26,463 nt of DNA from an uncultured Eubacteriales bacterium (GTDB lineage: Bacteria > Bacillota > Clostridia > Oscillospirales > Oscillospiraceae): contig URDJ01000037.1 of assembly GCA_900546615.1 (NCBI GenBank), positions 1 to 26,463 on the forward strand, in the 5' to 3' direction. Position numbers and translations under genes: made by a program. Numbering within the stretch: position 1 is the stretch's first letter; each line of letters starts with the position of its first letter. Below the pieces are notes generated by a model, which made no database searches, was not told the DNA's origin, and worked only from the letters and a program-made list of their open reading frames with translations. Positions 1 through 7,267 of this stretch are shown piece after piece.

Positions 1-38
1 GCCGGCAAATTCAGTCGTTCCCTGACGAGCATCGCCAT
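1..38 (-). CDS. Possible 5' end of a leftward gene, cut by the window edge
   Basis: Reading leftward, an ATG at position 38 opens a frame (MAMLVRERLNLP...) that stays open to the edge. A G-rich stretch (GGGGGCG) about 10 bases upstream could be its ribosome binding site. The distance from the promoter-like element at 73-102 to this ATG (about 35 bases) is close to the distance from the matching element at 839-868 to the small-protein gene (about 32 bases), which is the main reason for choosing this start. A competing ATG at 54 opens another frame (MGATTDGDARQ...) that also runs off the edge. An ATG at 70 gives only a 19-codon frame. Too little is visible to assign a function. Confidence 0.25.
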   Translation of the reverse strand, partial: MAMLVRERLNLP

Positions 39-72
39 CTGTCGTCGCCCCCATGCTCAAGTGTTTTCATTC

Positions 73-102
73 CTTTATACAAGCGCCGGGCGCAGAGGGC
101 TA
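73..102 (-). promoter_or_regulatory. Promoter-like element, copy 1 (putative ECF sigma target)
   Basis: On the minus strand, TAGCCCT (102-96) is followed after 13 bases by TTGTATAAAG (82-73). The same two blocks with the same 13-base spacing recur at 839-868, upstream of the sigma-factor unit, while the bases between the blocks differ. This conservation pattern is typical of paired -35/-10 boxes. It lies just downstream of the sigma gene's stop codon and points at the gene leaving the left edge. Recognition by the neighbouring sigma factor is inferred from position. Confidence 0.5.
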
Positions 103-119
103 AAACTTTTCAAAAATCT

Positions 120-602
120 TCACGCTATCATAAGCCGCAGGCTCCCCAGAGCACGCCTGTGTATGAGCTTCGCGCCGGAATAGGAGATGCCCATCTCCTG
201 CGCTATCTCCTTCAGGCTGCGCCGCTCGTAGTAGTACAGGATGATGAGGTCCCGCTCACGTTGCTCAAGCCTGCCCAGCGCCCCGGCCAGCCGCTCGAGC
301 ATATCCCGGTTTATCAGCTCCTCCTCCACCCCTTCGGCGCGAGAGTCCATACCCTCGTCCAGCTCGTACGACGGCTTTTGCAGCCTGAAATGATTTATCA
401 CCGTGTTTCTCGTTATCGTATATATCCAGGTCGAAAGCGAGGCCCGGCTCTCGTCAAAGCTGTCGAGGTTCTGGTACACCTTTAAAAACACGCTCGACAC
501 CAGATCTTCCGCAGTGTGCACATCGCTCACACGCGACCCGACATAGGCTGCGACCTTCTCCCTGTATTCCAGATAAACGCGCTCCCTCTGCCCTTCAGTC
601 AT
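120..602 (-). CDS. RNA polymerase sigma factor, sigma-70 family, ECF-like
   Basis: This 160-residue protein has the two-domain layout of an ECF-type sigma factor, which directs RNA polymerase to a small set of promoters. Region 2 is visible at about residues 10-75 (AEDLVSSVFLKVYQ, then STWIYTITRNTVINHF). Region 4 is at about 105-158, with the helix-turn-helix SLKEIAQEMGISYSGAKLIHRRA. There is no sigma-70 region 1 or 3 and no C-terminal extension. The start codon ATG lies inside the end of the upstream small gene (8-base overlap), so the two are almost certainly translationally coupled. No membrane anti-sigma factor is visible beside it, so control may come from the small partner. The duplicated element at 73-102 and 839-868 suggests autoregulation plus control of a gene beyond the left edge. 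Confidence 0.9.
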   Translation of the reverse strand: MTEGQRERVYLEYREKVAAYVGSRVSDVHTAEDLVSSVFLKVYQNLDSFDESRASLSTWIYTITRNTVINHFRLQKPSYELDEGMDSRAEGVEEELINRDMLERLAGALGRLEQRERDLIILYYYERRSLKEIAQEMGISYSGAKLIHRRALGSLRLMIA

Positions 603-807
603 CTTCCAGACCCTCCGGCAGCCGCGGCGGTTCGGGGCCGACCCCGGTATCGCCCGCCGCGTTCACAAACTCCAGCTCCTCGTCCCCGAGCTGCCTCGGA
701 TACCGTCCTGCCGTATCCATTATGAGCTTCTCCAGACCCGGTTCTTCCTCGAATCGCTGATATCCAAACAGCTCCGCAAGCAGGCTCTCGAACCCGTCCG
801 CCGTCAT
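595..807 (-). CDS. Small acidic protein with a leader-like motif, coupled to the sigma factor
   Basis: A 70-residue acidic protein with no membrane segment and no cysteine, starting at an ATG preceded by GGAGGTG. I do not recognise a named family. Residues 40-51 read LGDEELEFVNAA. This fits the double-glycine leader pattern LSxxELxxIxGG position by position, with Ala-Ala where Gly-Gly would be. The 19 residues that follow (GDTGVGPEPPRL...) have no Cys or Ser and do not look like a typical modified peptide core. The gene overlaps the sigma-factor start by 8 bases and lies just downstream of a C39-peptidase exporter operon. Possible roles are a regulator of the sigma factor, an exporter-recognised signal peptide, or a degenerate precursor. 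None is proven. Confidence 0.65.
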   Translation of the reverse strand: MTADGFESLLAELFGYQRFEEEPGLEKLIMDTAGRYPRQLGDEELEFVNAAGDTGVGPEPPRLPEGLEDD

Positions 808-838
808 CTCGCACCTCCATTCCCTTCTGCTCCTGACA

Positions 839-868
839 CTTTATACAAACTCGGAGCAATAAGGGCTA
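839..868 (-). promoter_or_regulatory. Promoter-like element, copy 2, upstream of the sigma-factor unit
   Basis: On the minus strand, TAGCCCT (868-862) is separated by 13 bases from TTGTATAAAG (848-839), exactly as in the copy at 73-102. It sits between the stop codon of the exporter ATPase gene (875) and the start of the small-protein gene (807). This gives a predicted 5' leader of roughly 25 bases that includes the GGAGG ribosome binding site. The likely reading is an autoregulated promoter for the small protein plus sigma factor. The exporter operon has no terminator before it, so read-through is also possible. Confidence 0.55.
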
Positions 869-874
869 CTATTT

Positions 875-3076
875 TTACGACACCCCCGCAGGAGCCTCGT
901 CCAGCCTCTGCCTCGCCACCAGCTCGGCGAAGAAGCCGCCCTCGGCCAGCAGCTCGTCGTATGTCCCGTCCTCGATGATCTTCCCCTTGTCGAGCACGAT
1001 TATCCGGTCACACTGCCGTATCGTCGAGAGCCTGTGCGCTATGACTATCCTCGTGCACTTGAGGCCCTCGAGCGAATCGGACACCGTCTTCTGCGTCAGA
1101 TTGTCCAGCGCGCTCGTCGCCTCGTCGAACATCAATATCCTGGGCTTCGGCGCTATCGCCCTCGCTATCATCAGCCTCTGCCGCTGCCCGCCGGAGACGC
1201 CGCCAGAGCCTTCCGATATCAGTGTGTGCATACCCATCGGCATCCTTCTTATATCGTCCGCTATGCCCGCCATCTCCGCGGCTTCCCAGGCGTCGTCCAT
1301 CGTCAGCCAGGGAGCCGAGATCACTATGTTGGAATAGATGTCACCCTGGAACAGCTTGCCGTTCTGCATCACCACGCCGATCTTGCGCCGCAGCGACTTG
1401 AGGTCTATCGTGTCGAGGTCGCGCCCGTCGTAGTACACCGCGCCCTTCTGCGGCTTCTCAAAGCCCAGCAGCAGGCGCATGAGCGTCGACTTGCCGCAGC
1501 CTGTCTTGCCAACTATCGCGACGTACTGCCCCGGCCTTATCTTGAGGCTCAGGTCATCCAGTACCCATGGCATGTTCTCGTTATACCTGAAGGACACGTT
1601 GTTCAGCTCCACCGCGCCCGATACCCGCGTTATTACCTGCTTGCCCTCGGCTATCTCCGGTACTGCCTCGAGCACCGGCTTTATCATCTCGAGCACAGGC
1701 TTTATCTGCGCCATCGTCGTCGCTATCCCGGCAAGGGACAGGAAGGCCCCCGTCACCATGCCGTAGGCCGTGTTGAAGGAGTAGTAATCCGCAACGCTGA
1801 CATTGTTCTTCACCGCAAGGTAATACATGGCTATCGTTCCCGCAAGGCTTATGCCCGTGCTGATAACGGAGTTCACCTTCAGAAACAGCGGCGGGTTGTA
1901 ACTCAGCTCCGCCGACTTGGCGTAGAGCTTTCCCCAGTGGGCGAAGGCCCGCTTCTCCGCGCCGGAGAGCTTAATCTTCTGTATGCCCGAAATGAGCGCG
2001 TAGCTCACTCCGCTCTCCCTCACCGCGGCCTCCATCTGCCTGCGCGTTATCCTTGCCTGCAGCAGCGTCGTCAGCAGCGAGAGCAGCAGCGTCGCCAACA
2101 CCACCAGCAGCGCCGGTACCACCAGAGACGGCGCGTACACAAATATCTGCGAGATATACGTCAGCGAAAACACCGACGTCAGGCCCGTCGAAAGCACCGC
2201 CGACACCAGCAGCGAGCAGATGGCGTTTATGTACTGCGTCCTCTGGTACAACTCGCCCGAGCTGTACTCCTTGAAAAAGCTAGCCGGCAGGCTCAGCACC
2301 CGCATGATGGCAGCCGACTGCACCGAGACCTCCAGCTTCGTGCTTATCCTCGCCATCAGCAGCGCCTTCACCGAGTTCATGAGCGCCGTGCTTATCGCAA
2401 CGCAAATCAGAAACACAAGCATCGCCACGACAAGGCGCGTGCTCCCGCTGTCCACAACGTCGGAAAACACCATGTTGTTCAGCTTCGGCCCCAGCAGGCC
2501 CAGCAACGTCACCGCCAGCGTCGCCAGCGCTATCAGCACCAGGTCCGCCGTCTGAAGGCACTCCGCCATGTACCTGAGCAGGCTGCCCACGTTCATCTTC
2601 GTCAGCGGGAAGGGCTTGTAAAAACAGATGGCTTCCTCGTCAAACAATCCCTCGTTGCTCCCGCTCACCCTGACGTATTTCCCGCTCGCCCGGTCAAAGA
2701 AGCTGTAGCCCTTCAGCCCCCTCGGGATGAGCGCCACGATGCTGCCGTCGTCTTTTCTCACGCCGAGCATCGCGCCCATGGCGTCCTTATACCAGCCGCG
2801 CTCCAGCCTCACCGTCCGGCGCATCACGCCGTAGGGACGCATAAGGTATTCCAGCTGCTCGTTTATGTCTGTGATGCTCTCTGGAGCCTCGCGCAGCTTT
2901 ATGTGGTAGAACCTCAGCACGTCGCCTATGGCATCGCTCGCCGCCCTGCGGTCGCCGCGCAGCGCGCCGGAAAACTTCCGGCCCGCTACAGCGCCCGCTA
3001 TGTCAGCAAAGCAATCTGCAAAGACTTCGTCATCGCTGAGCTTCCGCTGCCTTATTTGTTCGTCAAACCAGCCCAT
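875..3076 (-). CDS. NHLP/NHLM-type bacteriocin export ABC transporter, permease/ATPase subunit
   Basis: This 733-residue protein is one half of a peptide exporter. An N-terminal soluble region of about 165 residues, without a recognisable peptidase triad, precedes an ABC-exporter membrane domain (about 170-450, several hydrophobic helices) and an ATPase domain (about 490-725). The ATPase has Walker A GKTGCGKST, signature VSGGQRQR, Walker B ILMFDEATSALD and the H-loop histidine in IVIAHRLS. The layout and partner genes match the NHLM system ATP-binding subunit (TIGR03797-like), which works with a peptidase-containing partner. Its ATG follows that partner's stop by 11 bases with a GGGGG ribosome binding site, so the genes are co-transcribed. 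No precursor peptide or modifying enzyme is visible nearby, so the substrate is unknown. Confidence 0.88.
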   Translation of the reverse strand: MGWFDEQIRQRKLSDDEVFADCFADIAGAVAGRKFSGALRGDRRAASDAIGDVLRFYHIKLREAPESITDINEQLEYLMRPYGVMRRTVRLERGWYKDAMGAMLGVRKDDGSIVALIPRGLKGYSFFDRASGKYVRVSGSNEGLFDEEAICFYKPFPLTKMNVGSLLRYMAECLQTADLVLIALATLAVTLLGLLGPKLNNMVFSDVVDSGSTRLVVAMLVFLICVAISTALMNSVKALLMARISTKLEVSVQSAAIMRVLSLPASFFKEYSSGELYQRTQYINAICSLLVSAVLSTGLTSVFSLTYISQIFVYAPSLVVPALLVVLATLLLSLLTTLLQARITRRQMEAAVRESGVSYALISGIQKIKLSGAEKRAFAHWGKLYAKSAELSYNPPLFLKVNSVISTGISLAGTIAMYYLAVKNNVSVADYYSFNTAYGMVTGAFLSLAGIATTMAQIKPVLEMIKPVLEAVPEIAEGKQVITRVSGAVELNNVSFRYNENMPWVLDDLSLKIRPGQYVAIVGKTGCGKSTLMRLLLGFEKPQKGAVYYDGRDLDTIDLKSLRRKIGVVMQNGKLFQGDIYSNIVISAPWLTMDDAWEAAEMAGIADDIRRMPMGMHTLISEGSGGVSGGQRQRLMIARAIAPKPRILMFDEATSALDNLTQKTVSDSLEGLKCTRIVIAHRLSTIRQCDRIIVLDKGKIIEDGTYDELLAEGGFFAELVARQRLDEAPAGVS

Positions 3077-3087
3077 TGCAGCACCCC

Positions 3088-5274
3088 CTATTCATTCGAG
3101 ATGAGGCGCGTATAGGCCCCGCCAAGCGCGTACAGTTCCTCGTGCGTACCGCGCTCCACCACCTTGCCGTGGTCGAGCACGATTATCTCGTCGCAGTCCC
3201 TTATCGTCGAGAGACGGTGCGCCACCACTATGCAGGTGATGCCCCTGTCCTTTATCGACTTCACCACCTCGTACTCCGTCTTCGCGTCCAGCGCACTCGT
3301 CGCCTCGTCCAGAATGATTATCGTCGGGTCCTGCGCCAGCACCCTCGCTATCTCCATGCGCTGCCGCTGTCCGCCCGAGAAATCCTTGCCGCCCTCGGCT
3401 ATCTTATAATTGTATCCGCCGTCGCGCTGCATGATATCCGCGTGCAGGCTCGCGTCCCGCGCCGCAAGGATCATCTCGAAGTCCTCTATCGAGCTGTCCC
3501 ACATCTTTATGTTGTTAGCTATAGTGTCCTCGAACAGTATTATGTCCTGATCCACCACAGCCAGCGAACCCGTGAAGACGCTCCGGTCTATCTCCCTTAT
3601 CGGCTTGCCGTCAAACAGTATTTCCCCGCTCCAGGGCTGGTAGAGGCCCGAGATGAGCTTCGAGAGCGTTGACTTGCCGCAGCCCGAGCCGCCTACGAAG
3701 GCCACCCGGCTGCCCGGCTTCAGCTCGAGGTCAAAGTGCTCTATGAGCGGTGCGCCCAGCCTCGAGTAGCCAAAAGTGACGTCCCGCATGACCACGCTGC
3801 CCGAGAGCTTGTCGTACTCCACGTCGTCCTCCAGCTCCGTCTCCGTGTCGTACACCACGTCCTCGGGGTACTGCATGACGTCCTCTACACGCTCCATCTG
3901 CGTGCGCATCTCCTGTATCGTCTGTCCAGCCGACACCAGCGTCATGGCCGGTGAGCTGAAGCTGCTAAGCAGCCCCTGGAAGGCCAGGATCATGCCCGCC
4001 GTGAACTCGCCGCGTATGGTCAGCCACACGCCAGCCATCATCACCGCGCTGTTGGTTATCGTCGAGACCAGCGTGGGCAGCGCGCCCAGATACTTGTCGA
4101 GCTTCTCATAGCGCACCTTCTGCGTGTTCACACTCGCCTGATAGCCCGCCCATTTCTCAAAAAAGCCGTTCTCGGCGCCGCTCGACTTTATCGTCTCAAT
4201 CATCTCTATGCCCGCGACCGTCGCGCCCGCCAGCTTGCCCGAGTCTCGCAGCTGCACCCGCGTGATGTTGATGCGCTTCTTCGAGATGAGCCGCGACAGC
4301 GAGAGATTTATCACGATCGACGCCACGCCAATGAGCGTCAGCAAAACGCTGTACCTGAACATCACGACAAGGTAGAACAGCATCAGCGCCGCGTTTATCG
4401 CCAGCGGCGCAAACACGTTCACCATCGTGCCCGCTATCGAGGCGTTCGCATTCTGCCTCTGCTGGATGTCGCCCGCCATGCGCTGAGAGAAAAAGTCCAT
4501 GGGCAGCCTCAGCACCTTCCACATGAAAGAGGTGCTGCCCACAACGGCCAGCTTGCCGTTTATCCTCATGCTGTACACGGCCTTGATCCACTCGACCACC
4601 AGCCTCACCGCACCGAAAAGGATGAGCGCCAGAGTGAAGCCGCCCAGCCAGTCCGCATTCTCACCCGTCAGCAGCCGGTCAAGGAAGATATGCGAGAAAA
4701 CATTATATATGATGCCGATGACCGACGCGATGAAGGTCGTCAGCAGCATGAACACCACCGCAGGACCCGCCCCGCTCAGCCGTCTGCCCGCGAACTCGAG
4801 CACCGACTTCGGCTTGCCGCCCGGCTCGAATCCCTCGCCTGGCTCGAACATCAGGCAGATGCCGGTGAACGATTTGTCAAAAATTTCCATCGAGACGGCA
4901 TAGCTGCCCTTGGCCGGATCGTTCAGCATGGCCTTGTTGCCCTTGAATCCGTCCAGCACGACAAAGTGGTTAAAATTCCAATGTATGATGCAGGGGAACT
5001 TCCCCTTTTCCTTCAGCGTGGCCGGCTCATAGCGGTATCCCTTGGCGACCAAACCGTAACTTCTGGCCGCCTTGAGTACGTTCTTCGCGTTTGAGCCGTC
5101 CCTTGAAACGCCGCAGTCCGCGCGCACCTGCTCCAGCGGTACCCATTTCCCATAGTACGCCAGCACCATCGCCAGACTCGCCGCCCCGCACTCGAGCGCC
5201 TCCATCTGCATGATCACCGGCACCTTGACATAGCCCTCGCTCACGGGCTGCTTCACCTTTATGTTCTGTCCCAT
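3088..5274 (-). CDS. NHLP/NHLM-type export ABC transporter, C39 peptidase/permease/ATPase
   Basis: This 728-residue exporter subunit is predicted to cut leader peptides and pump the product out. The N-terminal C39 peptidase domain (about 15-150) keeps the whole catalytic set: Cys29 in EALECGAAS, His103 in WNFNHFVVLDGF, Asp119 in LNDPAKG, and oxyanion Gln23. The membrane domain spans about 180-460. The ATPase follows with Walker A GGSGCGKST, signature FSGGQRQR, Walker B IIILDEATSALD and H-loop VAHRLS. I start it at ATG 5274 (MGQNIKVK), with GAGG just upstream overlapping the preceding stop. An in-frame start at 5310 would overlap the upstream gene without need. It matches the TIGR03796-like subunit of NHLM systems. 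C39 enzymes usually cut after Gly-Gly or Gly-Ala, and no such precursor was found in the window. Confidence 0.9.
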   Translation of the reverse strand: MGQNIKVKQPVSEGYVKVPVIMQMEALECGAASLAMVLAYYGKWVPLEQVRADCGVSRDGSNAKNVLKAARSYGLVAKGYRYEPATLKEKGKFPCIIHWNFNHFVVLDGFKGNKAMLNDPAKGSYAVSMEIFDKSFTGICLMFEPGEGFEPGGKPKSVLEFAGRRLSGAGPAVVFMLLTTFIASVIGIIYNVFSHIFLDRLLTGENADWLGGFTLALILFGAVRLVVEWIKAVYSMRINGKLAVVGSTSFMWKVLRLPMDFFSQRMAGDIQQRQNANASIAGTMVNVFAPLAINAALMLFYLVVMFRYSVLLTLIGVASIVINLSLSRLISKKRINITRVQLRDSGKLAGATVAGIEMIETIKSSGAENGFFEKWAGYQASVNTQKVRYEKLDKYLGALPTLVSTITNSAVMMAGVWLTIRGEFTAGMILAFQGLLSSFSSPAMTLVSAGQTIQEMRTQMERVEDVMQYPEDVVYDTETELEDDVEYDKLSGSVVMRDVTFGYSRLGAPLIEHFDLELKPGSRVAFVGGSGCGKSTLSKLISGLYQPWSGEILFDGKPIREIDRSVFTGSLAVVDQDIILFEDTIANNIKMWDSSIEDFEMILAARDASLHADIMQRDGGYNYKIAEGGKDFSGGQRQRMEIARVLAQDPTIIILDEATSALDAKTEYEVVKSIKDRGITCIVVAHRLSTIRDCDEIIVLDHGKVVERGTHEELYALGGAYTRLISNE

Positions 5275-5281
5275 GGCCGCC

Positions 5282-5707
5282 TCAATTCCAGAGGAAGGAC
5301 GCAGGCGCAATGCTCTCGATGACTATCTCAGCCTCGTACACGCCGTCCGCCATGCTCCCGTTCAGCTCGGATACGCAGACATGTCTCCCGGCCTCGAAGC
5401 CGCGCGTGGAAACGCCTGTTATCTCGAACTCCTGTCCGCCCGCACGCACGCTCATGCCGATCTGCACCTCCGCCGACAGGCTGCTGTCATAAACACAGGC
5501 GGTCTCCCCCGCCTCGCTCACCACCAGCGCAGGTACCGTGGTCTCCAGCCGGCCGAACACCCCCCACACGCAGGCACCGATGAGCAGCACGACCACTGCC
5601 GCCAGAACTATCCATACTCCGGGCGAAGAGACCTTCACATAGTCATTGAGCGCCTCAGGAGACGACACCCGGTCGATGCTTTTCTGTCTGAACAGTTTAT
5701 TATTCAT
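5282..5707 (-). CDS. Short HlyD-like secretion protein of the NHLP-type exporter
   Basis: This 141-residue protein has a short cytoplasmic N-terminus (MNNKLFRQKSIDRVSSPEALNDYVK), one membrane helix at about 29-50 (WIVLAAVVVLLIGACVWGVFG) and an external beta-rich domain of about 90 residues. The N-terminal phrase RQKSIDRVSSPEALNDY and the gene order resemble the NHLM system secretion protein (TIGR03794-like). That protein is a membrane-fusion adaptor expected to be longer and to carry a coiled-coil hairpin and lipoyl-like halves. Here the hairpin is missing and only one beta domain remains, perhaps because a Gram-positive cell has no outer membrane to bridge. I chose ATG 5707 (AGGA six bases upstream) over 5749. 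It is the first gene of the exporter operon. Confidence 0.75.
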   Translation of the reverse strand: MNNKLFRQKSIDRVSSPEALNDYVKVSSPGVWIVLAAVVVLLIGACVWGVFGRLETTVPALVVSEAGETACVYDSSLSAEVQIGMSVRAGGQEFEITGVSTRGFEAGRHVCVSELNGSMADGVYEAEIVIESIAPASFLWN

Positions 5708-5777
5708 TTTATTCCTGCTCCCATGCCTTAAAAATCTCAGCTCACACAATCAAACACGACCTGTTATAATCTTTGAT

Positions 5778-5806
5778 ATTATACCATGCGTCCATCTGCC
5801 GCGCAA
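5778..5806 (-). promoter_or_regulatory. Sigma-A type promoter for the exporter operon
   Basis: On the minus strand TTGCGC (5806-5801) is followed after 17 bases by TATAAT (5783-5778). This places transcription start near 5771, about 65 bases before the ATG at 5707. It is divergent from the response-regulator promoter at 5919-5947. The exporter thus appears to use the housekeeping sigma factor rather than the element found before the ECF sigma gene. Confidence 0.5.
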
Positions 5807-5918
5807 GAATATTATATTCCAGCCGCATCCCTCCTCCCCCTCTGCGAGGCCGACGTAAGGCCGGGCATGATGAAGCCGCAATTTACATTTTCTTCTATCC
5901 ATAAGGTGCAAGAAAAAA

Positions 5919-5947
5919 TTGTGAGTTCGGGCAGTATCTGCTATAAT
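5919..5947 (+). promoter_or_regulatory. Extended -10 sigma-A promoter for the sugar-sensing operon
   Basis: TTGTGA (5919-5924), 17 bases, then TATAAT (5942-5947) with TG at 5939-5940, forming an extended -10. Transcription would start near 5954, about 30 bases before the GTG start at 5984. This rules against in-frame starts further upstream (for example at 5786), because they would place the promoter inside the coding region. Confidence 0.7.
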
Positions 5948-5983
5948 GTTGCCAAGGCTTGTTATGGAAGGACGGTGCCGCCT

Positions 5984-7267
5984 GTGAAACACAAGACCTT
6001 TTACACTGTCGTGGTCGCGGACGACGAGGACGAGCTGCGTGAGGCTGTTTGCAGCATGATCCCGTGGGAGGACTGCGGCTTCCAGCTGGTTGGCAGCGCC
6101 AGCAACGGACTCGATGCCCTTCAGCTCGTCGAGAAGCTCGAGCCCGACCTGCTGCTCACGGACATCCGCATGCCCTTCATTTCCGGCATAGAACTCGCCC
6201 GGCAGGTGCGCGAGGTCCGGCCCGCCACGAACATTGCCTTTCTGAGCGGCTTCGACGATTTCGAGTACGCCCAGCAGGCGATACAATACAACATTATCAG
6301 TTATATGCTCAAGCCCCTGACCGTGGAGGGCCTGGGCAATGAATTGCGGATAATACGGCAGAAGATAGACGCGCAGTTTGCCATGTTCCGCCAGGCCCCT
6401 CCGCGGGCAGAAGGCCCGGATCTGCGCGCCGCCATGCTCATGCCCCTCGTGCTCGACGACTTCGTCGACCCCGAGGGAGACTCCCATTCCGAGGCCTACG
6501 CCCGGCAGTGCGGCCTCCTGCGCGAAAAAAGCGACCGGCCCTTCTACACCGTCATGGTCTCCACCCTGTTCGGCGAGGACGGCACGAACCGAACCGCGCC
6601 CTCCTTCGTCGCCTCCGTAGACAGGCTGGCCTCCAAGTACCTGCGCAGCGTCAGCTTCTTCGCCTCCGGCAAGGTCATAACCGTCCTGCTCGGCTCGCCC
6701 TCGGACTTCGACGAGTACCTGCACATCCTTGCCGACGAGCTGCCGCAGATGGCCGACCGCGTACTCGGCCGCCGCTGCCGCATAGGCGTGAGCCGCTCCG
6801 TCCGCAGCCTCGGCGAGCTGCACGGCGCCTACCGCGAGGCCATGGAGGCGCTCCGCCAGGGCGACCGCTCCGAGAGCGGCGCGCAGTTCATAAGCGATCT
6901 CGCGCCCGCCGTCAGGGGCGGCGAGCTGCTATGCCGCCGCGCCCTCGAGGCCATCGACCAGAACTACATGGACCCCGACCTCTCCCTGGTCTCCCTGAGC
7001 GGCATGCTCGACGTCAGCCCCAACCACCTGAGCGCCTGCATCAAAAAATACGCCGGCGAGACCTTCATAAACATCCTCATCCGCAAGCGCATGGAAGCCG
7101 CAAGGGAGCTGCTCAGTTCCTCCACGCTCAGGATACAGGACGTGTCCCTGCGCTGCGGCTACACCGACCAGCATTACTTCTCCTACTGCTTCAAAAAATA
7201 CTGCGGAGAGTCACCCAACGCCCTGCGGCGCAGACTGGAGACCCAAAAGGCAGGTGGCGTCTCTTGA
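5984..7267 (+). CDS. YesN-like response regulator (REC plus AraC-type DNA-binding domain)
   Basis: This 427-residue cytoplasmic regulator should be phosphorylated by the kinase encoded next to it and then switch on sugar genes. The receiver domain (1-125) has the acidic pair Asp13/Asp14, the phosphoacceptor Asp60 in LLLTDIRMP and the conserved lysine in YMLKPL. A linker of about 190 residues follows. The C-terminus (about 325-425) holds an AraC-type double helix-turn-helix (LSGMLDVSPNHLSACIKKYAGETF, then IQDVSLRCGYTDQHYFSYCFKKYCGESP). I chose GTG 5984, preceded by GGAAGG and by a good promoter. Its stop overlaps the kinase start (TTGA), so production is coupled. The mgl-galK operon starting about 2.9 kb downstream is its most likely target, by context. 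Confidence 0.92.
   Translation: MKHKTFYTVVVADDEDELREAVCSMIPWEDCGFQLVGSASNGLDALQLVEKLEPDLLLTDIRMPFISGIELARQVREVRPATNIAFLSGFDDFEYAQQAIQYNIISYMLKPLTVEGLGNELRIIRQKIDAQFAMFRQAPPRAEGPDLRAAMLMPLVLDDFVDPEGDSHSEAYARQCGLLREKSDRPFYTVMVSTLFGEDGTNRTAPSFVASVDRLASKYLRSVSFFASGKVITVLLGSPSDFDEYLHILADELPQMADRVLGRRCRIGVSRSVRSLGELHGAYREAMEALRQGDRSESGAQFISDLAPAVRGGELLCRRALEAIDQNYMDPDLSLVSLSGMLDVSPNHLSACIKKYAGETFINILIRKRMEAARELLSSSTLRIQDVSLRCGYTDQHYFSYCFKKYCGESPNALRRRLETQKAGGVS

Noticed and set aside
599..859. Alternative 86-residue minus-strand frame over the small acidic protein gene
   Set aside because: It is shifted from the supported frame, would start inside the promoter-like element at 839-868, and reads as an Arg/Gly-rich shadow.
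1034..3115. Long plus-strand open frame (about 690 codons) opposite the exporter ATPase gene
   Set aside because: It is rich in Arg, His and Gln without any domain pattern and lies exactly opposite a gene with complete ABC motifs. It is a frame shadow of GC-rich coding sequence.
5786..5983. Upstream in-frame extension of the response regulator (66 extra codons)
   Set aside because: It would contain the extended -10 promoter at 5919-5947, and the added residues do not belong to a receiver domain.
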